Of a stretch of 29,344 nucleotides of DNA, positions 15,046 to 22,215 are shown piece after piece (within the stretch, counting starts at the first letter, position 1; each line of letters begins with the position of its first letter). Origin of the DNA: an uncultured Eubacterium sp. Lineage in GTDB: Bacteria > Bacillota > Clostridia > Lachnospirales > Lachnospiraceae. The stretch lies in assembly GCA_910580075.1 (NCBI GenBank), contig CAJTVR010000055.1, positions 1-29,344 on the forward strand, given 5' to 3'. Under the pieces are notes generated by a model. It did not search any database and had not been told where the DNA came from. It was given only the letters and a program-made list of their open reading frames with translations. The position numbers and the translations under genes were made by a program.

Positions 15046-15623
15046 CTACCATGTCAGCCGTGTAACAGTGCGCAAAGCGCTGTCTGTCTTATCTGATGCA
15101 GGATACCTGGAAAGACATTCAGGAAAAGGCACATTTGTTGCTGAAAAGAAAATGCAAAGAAGTATCAGCCAGGTACTCGGTTTTACTGAAATGTGCAAAA
15201 TCCTTAACACATCTGCCGGTGCCAAAACATTAAAAATTGCCCTCGAAGATCCGGCAGAAAAGGAGATCGAACAGCTTTCTTTACAGCCCGATGAACAAAT
15301 TATAGCTTTAGAACGCCTGCGGTATTCAGACGGAAAACCTGTTTTACTGGAATTAAATAAATTCCCAGAATCATTTTCTTTTCGGGGAAAATTTAACTGA
15401 CGCTTCACTATATGAAGCACTAAGAAAATACAATATTATATTCGTGCAGTCAAGAAAAACAATTGATATTGTATTTGCAGCGGCTGCTGAATCAAGACTT
15501 CTGGATATCCCCAAAGGGCATCCCCTTCTGCGGATTCGCAGTGTTGTCAGCAATGCTGATGGCAGCATCACTGCCATCAGCCAGCAGTTTTGTATCGGAG
15601 ACAAGTTTAAATTTTTAGTATGA
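15041..15623 (+). pseudogene. GntR/HutC-family regulator (FraR/FrlR-like), 5'-truncated and frameshifted
   Basis: From 15,041 the frame gives YHVSRVTVRKALSVLSDAGY and SGKGTFVAEKK, the recognition helix and wing of a GntR regulator, then the UTRA effector domain (EIEQLSLQPDEQIIALERLR, FPESFSF). The frame ends at a TGA near 15,400, but the adjacent frame continues (LTDASLYEALRKYNI, SRKTIDIVFAAAAESRLL, PLLRIRSVVSNADGS) to a TGA at 15,621, so one base is missing near 15,386. About 30 N-terminal residues are also missing. It once lay divergent to the deglycase operon and surely controlled it; now neither the DNA-binding domain nor the frame is complete. Confidence 0.88.
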
Positions 15624-15630
15624 GTTAAGC

Positions 15631-15679
15631 AAACCCGCCGGAAAATCCTTCCTGATTTCCCGACGGGCTTATTATTTTA
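15631..15679 (+). terminator. Terminator of the GntR pseudogene
   Basis: AACCCGCCGGAAAATC pairs with GATTTCCCGACGGGCTT (G-U pairs and one bulge), followed by ATTATTTT. Confidence 0.75.
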
Positions 15680-15717
15680 CAGATATCATCTTAATACTCA
15701 TTGAACATTGTCTGAAT

Positions 15718-15900
15718 TTAATCCAGAATTCCTGCATCCGCATCAATGGTAAAAAAAGCCGCTGCAGTCTTTGGCAGCTCTTTTAATCCGGACACATCAA
15801 ATTCTGACTCGGCAGTATGACGCTTAACCATCTTATTATAAAAATGAGGGACGCCGTCAATAATACTTTCTATATTTTTGCCAGTTATAAAGATTAACTT
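15718..15900 (-). pseudogene. C-terminal fragment of an unrecognised protein
   Basis: In the 450 bases between the GntR pseudogene and the ATPase, the minus strand is open from 15,900 to a TAA at 15,718. It reads IESIIDGVPHFYNKMVKRHT, AESEFDVSGLKELPKTAAAF and FTIDADAGILD: protein-like, but without a start codon or ribosome site and preceded by a stop. I do not recognise the family. The rest of the gap holds a terminator and the ATPase promoter. Confidence 0.35.
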
Positions 15901-15989
15901 TTAGATTTTTTTCACAAATCCGACATCTTTTCCTCTGGTATCTGATCGAAAAACCGCACTAAGTAAAACTTCATTTTCTTTCTTATGGG

Positions 15990-16018
15990 TTGTATTTTAG
16001 ATTTGTTTATTTTATAAT
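15990..16018 (+). promoter_or_regulatory. Promoter of the DUF4143 ATPase, with a repeated 13-mer downstream
   Basis: TTGTAT (15,990-15,995), 17 bases, TATAAT (16,013-16,018). The 13-mer AATAAAAATGTGA occurs at 16,017 and again at 16,051, flanking the transcription start, and may be an operator pair. Confidence 0.7.
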
Positions 16019-16073
16019 AAAAATGTGATTTTAACACACAATGTATCCAATAAAAATGTGAGGGAGTATATCT

Positions 16074-17426
16074 ATGGAACGATTGATTTTAAATAAGCTT
16101 CTAAATTGGAAAAATTCACCTTACCGCAAACCGCTAATCTTAAAAGGCGTACGTCAGGTTGGTAAGACCTGGGTTCTAAAAGAATTCGGCAGACGTTATT
16201 ATGAAAATACAGCCTGCTTTAACTTTGATGAAAACGAGGAGTATAAGCAGTTTTTTGAGACCACCAAAGATGTAGACCGCATTCTACAGAATTTAGTGCT
16301 GGCCAGCGGCCAGAAGATTGTGCCAGAAAAGACGCTCATTATTTTTGACGAGGTACAGGACTGCCCCAAGGTTATCAGCTCCATGAAGTATTTCTGTGAG
16401 AATGCTCCGCAGTATCACATTGCCTGTGCCGGTTCTTTGCTGGGAATTGCTCTGGCCAGACCAGCCTCCTTTCCGGTAGGCAAAGTCAATTTCATGCAGA
16501 TCGATCCTATGACTTTCATGGAATTTCTGCTCGCCAACGGCGACGAAAATCTGGCAAGGTATCTGGAGGGCGTGGATACCATTGAACCGGTCCCTGATGC
16601 CTTTTTCAATCCGCTCTATGAGAAATTGAAGATGTACTATGTTACAGGCGGTATGCCGGAACCAGTACTCATGTGGACGGAAGCACGGGACGTTTCTGCT
16701 ATGCAGGAAGCCTTGTCTGGAATCATCGGTGCTTATGAGCGTGACTTTGCAAAGCACCCCAATATCAGCGAGTTCCCGAAAATCTCTATGATATGGAAAT
16801 CCATACCGTCCCAGCTGGCAAGGGAGAATAAGAAATTTATCTACAAGGTGGTTAAAGAGGGGGCACGGGCCCGTGAATATGAGGATGCTTTGCAGTGGCT
16901 GGTGGATGCCAGACTGATGCATAAAATCTACCGCAGCACCGCTCCCAGTCTGCCAGTAGCTGCTTACGATGATCTGTCTGCATTTAAGATCTATCTGGTG
17001 GATGTGGGTCTGCTCCGCCGCCTGGCTCAGCTGGCTCCTACAGCCTTCGGAGAAGGCAATCGTTTGTTCACCGAGTTTAAAGGCGCACTGACTGAGAACT
17101 TTGTGCTACAGACCTTAATCACGCAGTTTGAAGTGTTTCCCCGGTACTGGAGCCAGAATAATCCACCCTATGAGGTAGATTTCCTTATCCAGCGGGAGAA
17201 TGATATTTTCCCTGTAGAGGTCAAATCAGAGACAAACACCGCCAGCAGGAGCCTAAAGAAATTCAAGGAGCTGTTCCCGAATCAAGTCAGGCTCCGTGTG
17301 CGGTTCTCTCTGGACAATCTGAAGCTGGACGATGATGTGCTGAACATCCCGCTGTTTATGGCTGACCAGACGGACCGGCTGATTGGACTGGCATTGGAAC
17401 AGCGACACGCTGACACACATCATTAA
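16074..17426 (+). CDS. AAA-superfamily ATPase with DUF4143 domain
   Basis: A 450-aa protein. Walker A is GVRQVGKT at 25-32 and Walker B is LIIFDEVQDCP around 88-98, followed by the sensor-type segment CAGSLLGIAL. After a linker comes the DUF4143 part: VGLLRRLAQ, EFKGALTENFVLQTLI, then a nuclease-like fold YEVDFLIQ...VFPVEVKSE (D...E-x-K, as in PD-(D/E)XK proteins). The ATG at 16,074 follows GAGGGAG. Such ATPases are widespread in anaerobes, usually as single genes often gained or lost; their role is not settled (DNA-related or defence functions have been suggested). It is the only large plus-strand gene here and has its own promoter. Confidence 0.92.
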   Translation: MERLILNKLLNWKNSPYRKPLILKGVRQVGKTWVLKEFGRRYYENTACFNFDENEEYKQFFETTKDVDRILQNLVLASGQKIVPEKTLIIFDEVQDCPKVISSMKYFCENAPQYHIACAGSLLGIALARPASFPVGKVNFMQIDPMTFMEFLLANGDENLARYLEGVDTIEPVPDAFFNPLYEKLKMYYVTGGMPEPVLMWTEARDVSAMQEALSGIIGAYERDFAKHPNISEFPKISMIWKSIPSQLARENKKFIYKVVKEGARAREYEDALQWLVDARLMHKIYRSTAPSLPVAAYDDLSAFKIYLVDVGLLRRLAQLAPTAFGEGNRLFTEFKGALTENFVLQTLITQFEVFPRYWSQNNPPYEVDFLIQRENDIFPVEVKSETNTASRSLKKFKELFPNQVRLRVRFSLDNLKLDDDVLNIPLFMADQTDRLIGLALEQRHADTHH

Positions 17427-17494
17427 CTCCACAATAATCGTAGATATCCAAAAATTTTTTAACCGGGAAGGAATGAGGAGGATTCCGCAGCAGT

Positions 17495-17538
17495 CAGCAT
17501 TGTGGAAAATCTAATCTTTTGGATTTTCCACAATGCTG
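17495..17538. other. Perfect 17-bp hairpin between convergent genes
   Basis: CAGCATTGTGGAAAATC (17,495-17,511) and GATTTTCCACAATGCTG (17,522-17,538) are perfect inverted arms with a 10-base loop. It lies between the convergent ATPase and 17,683 genes but has no T-run on either side, so it is not a standard intrinsic terminator; it could be a processed-RNA end or a small mobile palindrome. Confidence 0.75.
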
Positions 17539-17682
17539 CAAAAACCTCTCCTGTCTGACAGGAACCGATTTCTCCAGACTCTGATTTGAGGAAAGAACTG
17601 CAGGGATGGCAGAGAGCATTAAATCCCGGTCAGAACCTTTTTTTCTGCCCGCCATGCTGTGAACGGTGACATATATTTCGTC

Positions 17683-18396
17683 CTAAATATTCATATCAAA
17701 CCTGGGATAATACGCATCTTCCGGCTTTTCTTTCTGCATCAGTGCATTTGCCTCCAGCTCAGATTCCGCTTCCACATACCTGACCATAATCTCATGCCCT
17801 GGTGCCTGCGGCACAGAAATCTTCTGCGTCCCTCCATCCGGCTTTTCAGACTGTTTCGCTTTTTCCTCTTTCTTCTCCTCTGCTTTTTCTGCTTCCTCTT
17901 TCTTTTCCTTCTGTTTTTCCAGACGTTCATCCATGTTCTTTTTCATTCTTTCCGCATGGGTCATTTCCGTTTCGGTTACGGAATATACGGTGCTCTGTAT
18001 GCTGCCATCTTTATTGACCGTCCATGTCTGCTGATAATAAGTCACTGTCCCGCCCAAAGCCTTGTTCTGCGCGGAAAGCTGTTCATACCCCTGCTTTTCA
18101 AGCTCTGGAACCTTTTTTAGAAATTCTTCCAGCTCCTTCGCTTTTTCAGAATCACTTGTACATTTCTTAAGATATGCACTGGATATTGTCACGCTGCCAT
18201 TTGACATACAGTCATAATTGTTTTGTAAACGGGAGTAATAACCGGATACCGCCTGATCCATGGTATCCTCTGCTTTTCCCGTCTGTGCAGGCGCAGTTTC
18301 TTTCGTTTCTGTTTTCTTTACTGCATGATTTTTCCAGGCTGCATATGTATTCCCGTACACGCTGCTGCAGCTGCTTCCGATTCCTGAAATTGCCAT
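17683..18396 (-). CDS. Unrecognised 237-aa protein with Lys/Glu coiled-coil region (DUF6033-like?)
   Basis: Starts MAISGIGSSCSSVYGNTYAA, a Ser/Gly-rich polar head without Sec signal. The middle has YYSRLQNNYDCMSNGSVTIS, KELEEFLKKVPELEKQGYEQ and TVTYYQQTWTVNKDGSI, followed by a highly charged segment (about 150-190: ERMKKNMDERLEKQKEKKEE and more) that should form a coiled coil. The ATG at 18,396 has AAGGAGG eight bases upstream. It lies 13 nt after the 18,410 gene, so they form one operon. I recall close relatives in many Lachnospiraceae and think the family is DUF6033, but this is from memory. Head composition resembles substrates of flagellar-type export; the operon's promoter is sigma-28-like. 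Confidence 0.82.
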   Translation of the reverse strand: MAISGIGSSCSSVYGNTYAAWKNHAVKKTETKETAPAQTGKAEDTMDQAVSGYYSRLQNNYDCMSNGSVTISSAYLKKCTSDSEKAKELEEFLKKVPELEKQGYEQLSAQNKALGGTVTYYQQTWTVNKDGSIQSTVYSVTETEMTHAERMKKNMDERLEKQKEKKEEAEKAEEKKEEKAKQSEKPDGGTQKISVPQAPGHEIMVRYVEAESELEANALMQKEKPEDAYYPRFDMNI

Positions 18397-18409
18397 AATA
18401 GTATCCTCC

Positions 18410-19087
18410 TTAAAACTTTATCAGCTTCTGTTTTAGAACGCTTTCCTTATACATTCTCTCATACTCAGCATATTTTTCTTCCCCTGCCCTGCGGGCTTCT
18501 ATGAATTCTGCCGATGAGACTGACATCTTTTCACTTGTTATGCAGGCATGCGCAATATCCCCATTTTGATCTAGTGCAATCAGATAGCCTTTCCGGGGAT
18601 TCGGATTCATAATATCCTGCTCTGCAATAAAATCATTGACTTTTGCCATAACACTCTTTGCCAGCTGCGGGTCATGGTTCATCTTTTCTTCCAATTCCGG
18701 CGGAACCACAATGGCTTTCTTACCAATGGTGGAATTAATTTTTGCCTGCACCTTAGGATCAAGCATGTCAGGCTCTGCACCCGAAGGTTTCCAGTCCAGA
18801 ACGGAATCATCTGCATAACTGCTGAAATACTTATCCCACGGATAATCATTCCGCCCCCACAAGGAGCCGTCAATCCTGGATGTATCCATGACGTTGTAAT
18901 AGGCTCCCGGGTATCGTTCCTGCCACAGATCTTTAAAACTCGCTTCCGGCACAGCCGGCTGCCCCGCTGTCTTTGCTGCGGCAATCTCTGCAAATCCTGC
19001 GCCCTCACTTTTTCCTGGTACTGCGTTCTTTCGAAACTGCTCTGCCAGACCGTACCCTCCTGATTTACCTGTTACTGCAAAATCCAT
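18410..19087 (-). CDS. Unrecognised 225-aa protein, first gene of the 19,087-17,683 operon
   Basis: No signal peptide or membrane segment. The N-terminal 60 residues are Gly/Ala/Lys-rich (MDFAVTGKSGGYGLAEQFRK, FAEIAAAKTAGQPAVPEA), then a more ordered part: LWQERYPGAYYNVMDTSRID, KIVVPPELE-type KAIVVPPELEEKMNHDPQL, AKSVMAKVNDFIAEQDIMNP and YLIALDQNGDIAHACITSEK, with a charged C-terminal helix (ARRAGEEKYAEYERMYKESV). The ATG at 19,087 is preferred to that at 19,093, because GGGGAG lies six bases before the former and directly abuts the latter. Function unknown. It is headed by a sigma-28-like promoter and, further up, the second copy of the dispersed repeat. Confidence 0.82.
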   Translation of the reverse strand: MDFAVTGKSGGYGLAEQFRKNAVPGKSEGAGFAEIAAAKTAGQPAVPEASFKDLWQERYPGAYYNVMDTSRIDGSLWGRNDYPWDKYFSSYADDSVLDWKPSGAEPDMLDPKVQAKINSTIGKKAIVVPPELEEKMNHDPQLAKSVMAKVNDFIAEQDIMNPNPRKGYLIALDQNGDIAHACITSEKMSVSSAEFIEARRAGEEKYAEYERMYKESVLKQKLIKF

Positions 19088-19164
19088 CTTCATCTCCCCT
19101 TTCAGTCTTTACCAGCAGACTCATCCCTGCCTTAAGTACAAATTCATACAGGCATCCGCTTCTT

Positions 19165-19191
19165 ATATCGGCAGAATTTTTCCATTTTTCG
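19165..19191 (-). promoter_or_regulatory. Sigma-28/SigD-like promoter of the 19,087 operon
   Basis: Minus strand CGAAA (19,191-19,187), 14 bases, GCCGATAT (19,172-19,165). The -10 is a perfect SigD element and the -35 has one mismatch to CTAAA. The leader would be about 70 nt. The upstream flank (GCCGTTCGTTCC...CTGTA) is shared with the promoter at 26,571. Confidence 0.65.
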
Positions 19192-19244
19192 TACAGATGG
19201 AACGAACGGCCGCTTTTTGGGAGCGAAAGGCAGAAATTTGCAGG

Positions 19245-19313
19245 AAAGGGCAGATTACCCGGACGTCTGGAAGAGAAATTTTTTCCTTTTTCTGTGACTC
19301 CAAAGAACGTCAG
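19245..19313 (-). repeat. Dispersed repeat, copy B
   Basis: Core ACAGAAAAAGGAAAAA at 19,295-19,280 (minus strand), then TTCCAGACGTCCGGGTAA. It lies about 85 bp upstream of the sigma-28-like promoter. A partial opposite arm (AAAGGCAGAAATTT near 19,227-19,240) allows weaker pairing than in the third copy. Confidence 0.7.
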
Positions 19314-19360
19314 ACATGGACGCGCAGACACACTCTGGAAAAGTCCCTAATAACTTCATC

Positions 19361-19403
19361 AAAAAATCCCCTGAGGTCCGGATACCGGACCCCGGGGAAT
19401 TTC
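19361..19403 (-). terminator. Terminator of the first collagen-like gene
   Basis: Minus strand CCCCGGGGTCCGG and CCGGACCTCAGGGG fold around a short loop and are followed by ATTTTTTG, 17 nt after the stop codon. Confidence 0.88.
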
Positions 19404-19419
19404 CTATTACAAAATGTGA

Positions 19420-20955
19420 TTAATTTATACTTAATCCAGCACTTGCGTATCCTATAACTGTATTTACCAGGCTTAGTCCGCCCGCTGTTGCTGAAAATAC
19501 CAGCATGATCCGTGTCTGGGCCGTTACCGGGATGCTGAGCCCTGTCAGTGCACCGTTTAACACTGTTCCGATGGACACCACTCCGGTAAGTGCAGGCGAC
19601 AGATTAACCAATGTTCCCGCAATTGGTGAAAATACATTGTCCGGCGTTGCTGACTGATAAAGCTGTGCTCTTACCGTAAGCGTAGAACCGATTAAAGAAA
19701 GCCCCGCTGTCGTACTAAAGTATGCACTAAATGAGGTGATGACACCGGCACGGGGTACCTGAAACGCAAAGTTGGAAAGCGTTCCGCTTGCGTTTGTTAT
19801 ATTAATCGTCGAACCCAGTATCGTAAGACCCTGTGTACTGTTGCCAAAGCCTACAAAAGCAGGAAGCCCGACAAGTCCTCCGGCAATCGTTGTCAGAGAA
19901 ATCGGAATCCCTGACGCAAACGGAATGATTGCTCCCGTACCTGCAATACCCGCAGGCCCTGTCGCTCCCGTAGCTCCTGTGGCTCCCGCAGCCCCTGTGG
20001 CTCCTGTAGCTCCGTCTGCTCCAGCAGCTCCTGTGGCCCCTGTAGCTCCCGTGGCTCCTGTAGCTCCGTCCGCTCCAGCAGCCCCTGTGGCCCCTGTAGC
20101 TCCCGTGGCTCCTGTAGCCCCCGTAGCTCCATCAGCTCCTGTAGCTCCCGTGGCTCCCGTAGCTCCATCGGCTCCCGTGGCTCCCGTAGCTCCGTCCGCT
20201 CCAGCAGCTCCTGTGGCTCCCGTGGCTCCCGTAGCTCCGTCCGCTCCAGCAGCTCCTGTGGCCCCTGTAGCTCCCGTGGCTCCCGTAGCTCCATCGGCTC
20301 CTGTGGCCCCTGTCGTTCCGTCGGCTCCCGTGGCCCCCGTGGCTCCTGTAGCTCCTGTAGCTCCGTTATCACCAGGACACCCTTTCGGACCCTGCGGACC
20401 CACCGGACCTGTCACACCCTGAATACCCTGCGGACCTGTCACGCCCTGAGGACCCATAGGACCCGCCGGGCCTGTAGGGCCTGCTGTTCCCGGAATACCT
20501 CTAGGTCCCTGCGGGCCTGCATCTCCCTGCGGACCGATTGGACCTGCCGGACCTGTAGCACCTGCCGGGCCCTGCGGACCGACCGGGCCTGCCGGACCTT
20601 CACAGCCTGGATCGCCTTTCGGGCCAATATCGCCGCGGACACCCTGGATACCCTGGATACCCTGCGGACCTGCATATCCTCTTGGCCCCGGGCATCCTCT
20701 CGGGCCTGTGTTTCCGGCAGGGCCTGCCGGACCTGTATTGCCTCTTGGCCCTCTGGCACCAGGAGCACCTGGAATACCCTGCGGGCCCATAGGTCCCTGC
20801 TCACCCGGATCGCCTTTCGGCCCCGGACATCCTGAATCGCCCTTAATACCCTGCGGGCCCATAGGCCCCTGGTCACCCTTTGGCCCCTCTGGCCCGCGTC
20901 TGCAGCAGGAAGAGCAGAAGTAATCGTTTTGACAGGAGTTACATATATCATTCAT
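19420..20955 (-). CDS. Collagen-like protein with BclB-type C-terminal domain, probable spore surface glycoprotein
   Basis: A 511-aa protein in three parts. A short Cys-rich head (MNDICNSCQNDYFCSSCCRR) could form disulfides with the spore layer. Residues about 20-335 are uninterrupted Gly-X-Y: first GPKGDQGPMGPQG-type repeats, then a low-complexity block of GATGATGADG with Thr in the Y position, the usual site of O-glycosylation in BclA. The C-terminal 170 residues (GAIIPFASGIPISLTTIAGG, then FGNSTQG, ASGTLSNFAFQVPRAGVITS, GTLVNLSPALTGVV, TARIMLVFSATA-like TQTRIM region) match the exosporium BclB C-terminal domain. Start at 20,955 is chosen for AAGGATGTGG upstream; 20,976 lacks a site. Its neighbour is a glycosyltransferase. 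Repeat number should vary between strains. Confidence 0.92.
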   Translation of the reverse strand: MNDICNSCQNDYFCSSCCRRGPEGPKGDQGPMGPQGIKGDSGCPGPKGDPGEQGPMGPQGIPGAPGARGPRGNTGPAGPAGNTGPRGCPGPRGYAGPQGIQGIQGVRGDIGPKGDPGCEGPAGPVGPQGPAGATGPAGPIGPQGDAGPQGPRGIPGTAGPTGPAGPMGPQGVTGPQGIQGVTGPVGPQGPKGCPGDNGATGATGATGATGADGTTGATGADGATGATGATGATGAAGADGATGATGATGAAGADGATGATGADGATGATGATGADGATGATGATGATGATGAAGADGATGATGATGATGAAGADGATGATGAAGATGATGATGPAGIAGTGAIIPFASGIPISLTTIAGGLVGLPAFVGFGNSTQGLTILGSTINITNASGTLSNFAFQVPRAGVITSFSAYFSTTAGLSLIGSTLTVRAQLYQSATPDNVFSPIAGTLVNLSPALTGVVSIGTVLNGALTGLSIPVTAQTRIMLVFSATAGGLSLVNTVIGYASAGLSIN

Positions 20956-21063
20956 ATTTCCCACATCCTTTACCATATTTTGAAAAAAACTTTCTATAAT
21001 TACAAGCAGAAATAGTTTGGATACTCCCTGAAACTGTTTCCACTAAGTATCTTTTTCTAATAA

Positions 21064-21091
21064 TATTGTATGTGCACGGGAAATAATGGTT
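21064..21091 (-). promoter_or_regulatory. Candidate mother-cell sporulation promoter (SigE/SigK type)
   Basis: Minus strand CATACAATA (21,072-21,064) fits CATAnnnTA of SigK and CATACAnT of SigE; AACC lies 15 bases upstream (21,091-21,088), one short of the usual SigK spacing. It would drive the collagen-like gene at 20,955 with a leader of about 100 nt. Confidence 0.4.
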
Positions 21092-21114
21092 CCCTTTACC
21101 TGAATTTCAACCCG

Positions 21115-22191
21115 CTAAAAAATTGACAGGCTGTTAAAATATTGTTTGTTATAAAGGTATGCTTTGGAATAAGGTTTGCATTCTCCTGCCCTGTCATTGT
21201 ACTCTTTTGCCTTCTGCCGGTCCCCCATTTTGTCATAACACACGCATAACTGTAAAAAAGGAATATAATCATAGCAGTCTGGCAGTATGAAGCCGCCCGC
21301 ATATGCATTTTGGGGAATATGCAGTGCTGTTTCATACCAGTAGACCGCAGTATGGTATTCCCCGTGTTCTAAAAAATATTTCCCAATCTCACAGCATAAT
21401 TCTGCCCTTGGAAGATCATAACTCATACTGCGAAAAAGAACTGCAAGCCCGGTCTGATCCTGGCCCATCTGAAAATAACACTGGGCACAGACAGAGCACG
21501 CCTCTATTTTATTCTCAGCCCATCCGTCTTCTGACTGGAGAAATTGTTCAAAGACAGCAGCAGCTTCTTTATATTCTTTGTGATAATACAGCTCCCGTCC
21601 ATAATAATACTGCTGTCTGGCATCCAGGACGATTCCTTCTCTGATCATTTTACGATAGATTCTCAGATTACGGTCAGAATCCCCCGCTTTCATTTTTTTA
21701 TGACAAATCGCAATGTCAGAGTACAGGATACTGCCGCCTGGCGGAATCACTTCATGAACGGCACCGGCCCAGCGGTATTTTGAACAATTCCGTATCCATC
21801 GCTCCCTGAAATAAGAAAAAGAAGGCCTGCCGGCTTCATCAAAAGAAGTATGGTATTTCATCATTACAATATCCGTATCCGGCTGTAAAGACTGCTTTAA
21901 CTGTAAAAATTTTTCTCTCTGTGTTTCCTCCAGTACATCATCCGCATCCATCCACATACAGTAATCCATAGATGCCTTTGAAAAAGAATAATGTCTGGCA
22001 TCGGCAAAATCGTCTTTCCACGGATAGGAATAAACTTTCGAAGTATAACCAGACGCTATTTCTACCGTCCGGTCTTCAGAGCCGGTATCTACAATAATAA
22101 TCTCATCCACAAGGTCCGCTATACTGTCAAGACAGCGGGCAATATGCATCTCTTCATTTTTAACAATCATACAAAGGCTGATCGCAGGCAT
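21115..22191 (-). CDS. Family 2 glycosyltransferase with C-terminal TPR-like repeats
   Basis: A 358-aa enzyme. GT-A nucleotide-sugar domain: ISLCMIVKNEEMHIARCLDS, EIIIVDTGSEDRTVEIA, and the metal-binding DADD at 82-85 in CMWMDADDVLEE; later GAVHEVIPPGG. From about residue 190 the chain becomes helical repeats (YYYGRELYYHKEYKEAAAVF, CCEIGKYFLEHGEYHTAVYW, QLCVCYDKMGDRQKAKEYN), TPR-like protein-binding units. This layout is that of SunS-like and spore-glycoprotein transferases acting on proteins. The ATG at 22,191 has GGGAGG upstream, 24 nt after the stop of the preceding collagen-like gene, and another collagen-like gene follows. I infer that it glycosylates Thr in one or both. No membrane segment. 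Confidence 0.9.
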   Translation of the reverse strand: MPAISLCMIVKNEEMHIARCLDSIADLVDEIIIVDTGSEDRTVEIASGYTSKVYSYPWKDDFADARHYSFSKASMDYCMWMDADDVLEETQREKFLQLKQSLQPDTDIVMMKYHTSFDEAGRPSFSYFRERWIRNCSKYRWAGAVHEVIPPGGSILYSDIAICHKKMKAGDSDRNLRIYRKMIREGIVLDARQQYYYGRELYYHKEYKEAAAVFEQFLQSEDGWAENKIEACSVCAQCYFQMGQDQTGLAVLFRSMSYDLPRAELCCEIGKYFLEHGEYHTAVYWYETALHIPQNAYAGGFILPDCYDYIPFLQLCVCYDKMGDRQKAKEYNDRAGECKPYSKAYLYNKQYFNSLSIF

Positions 22192-22215
22192 CTATGTCCC
22201 TCCCTTTTCTATCCG

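Noticed and set aside
19065..19331. 88-aa minus-strand frame (GVTEKGKNFSSRRPG) over repeat copy B
   Set aside because: The other copies read similarly but meet stops at once; the core is conserved at base rather than codon level, so a peptide is unlikely.
19772..20422. Long plus-strand open frame encoding an Ala-Pro-Val repeat protein
   Set aside because: It is the antisense shadow of the Gly-X-Y repeats, forced open by their codon bias; no ribosome site.
20640..20700. Short tandem CCTGGATACC/CCTGCGGACC units considered as a CRISPR array
   Set aside because: They are in-frame collagen triplets with 9-nt periodicity and no spacers.
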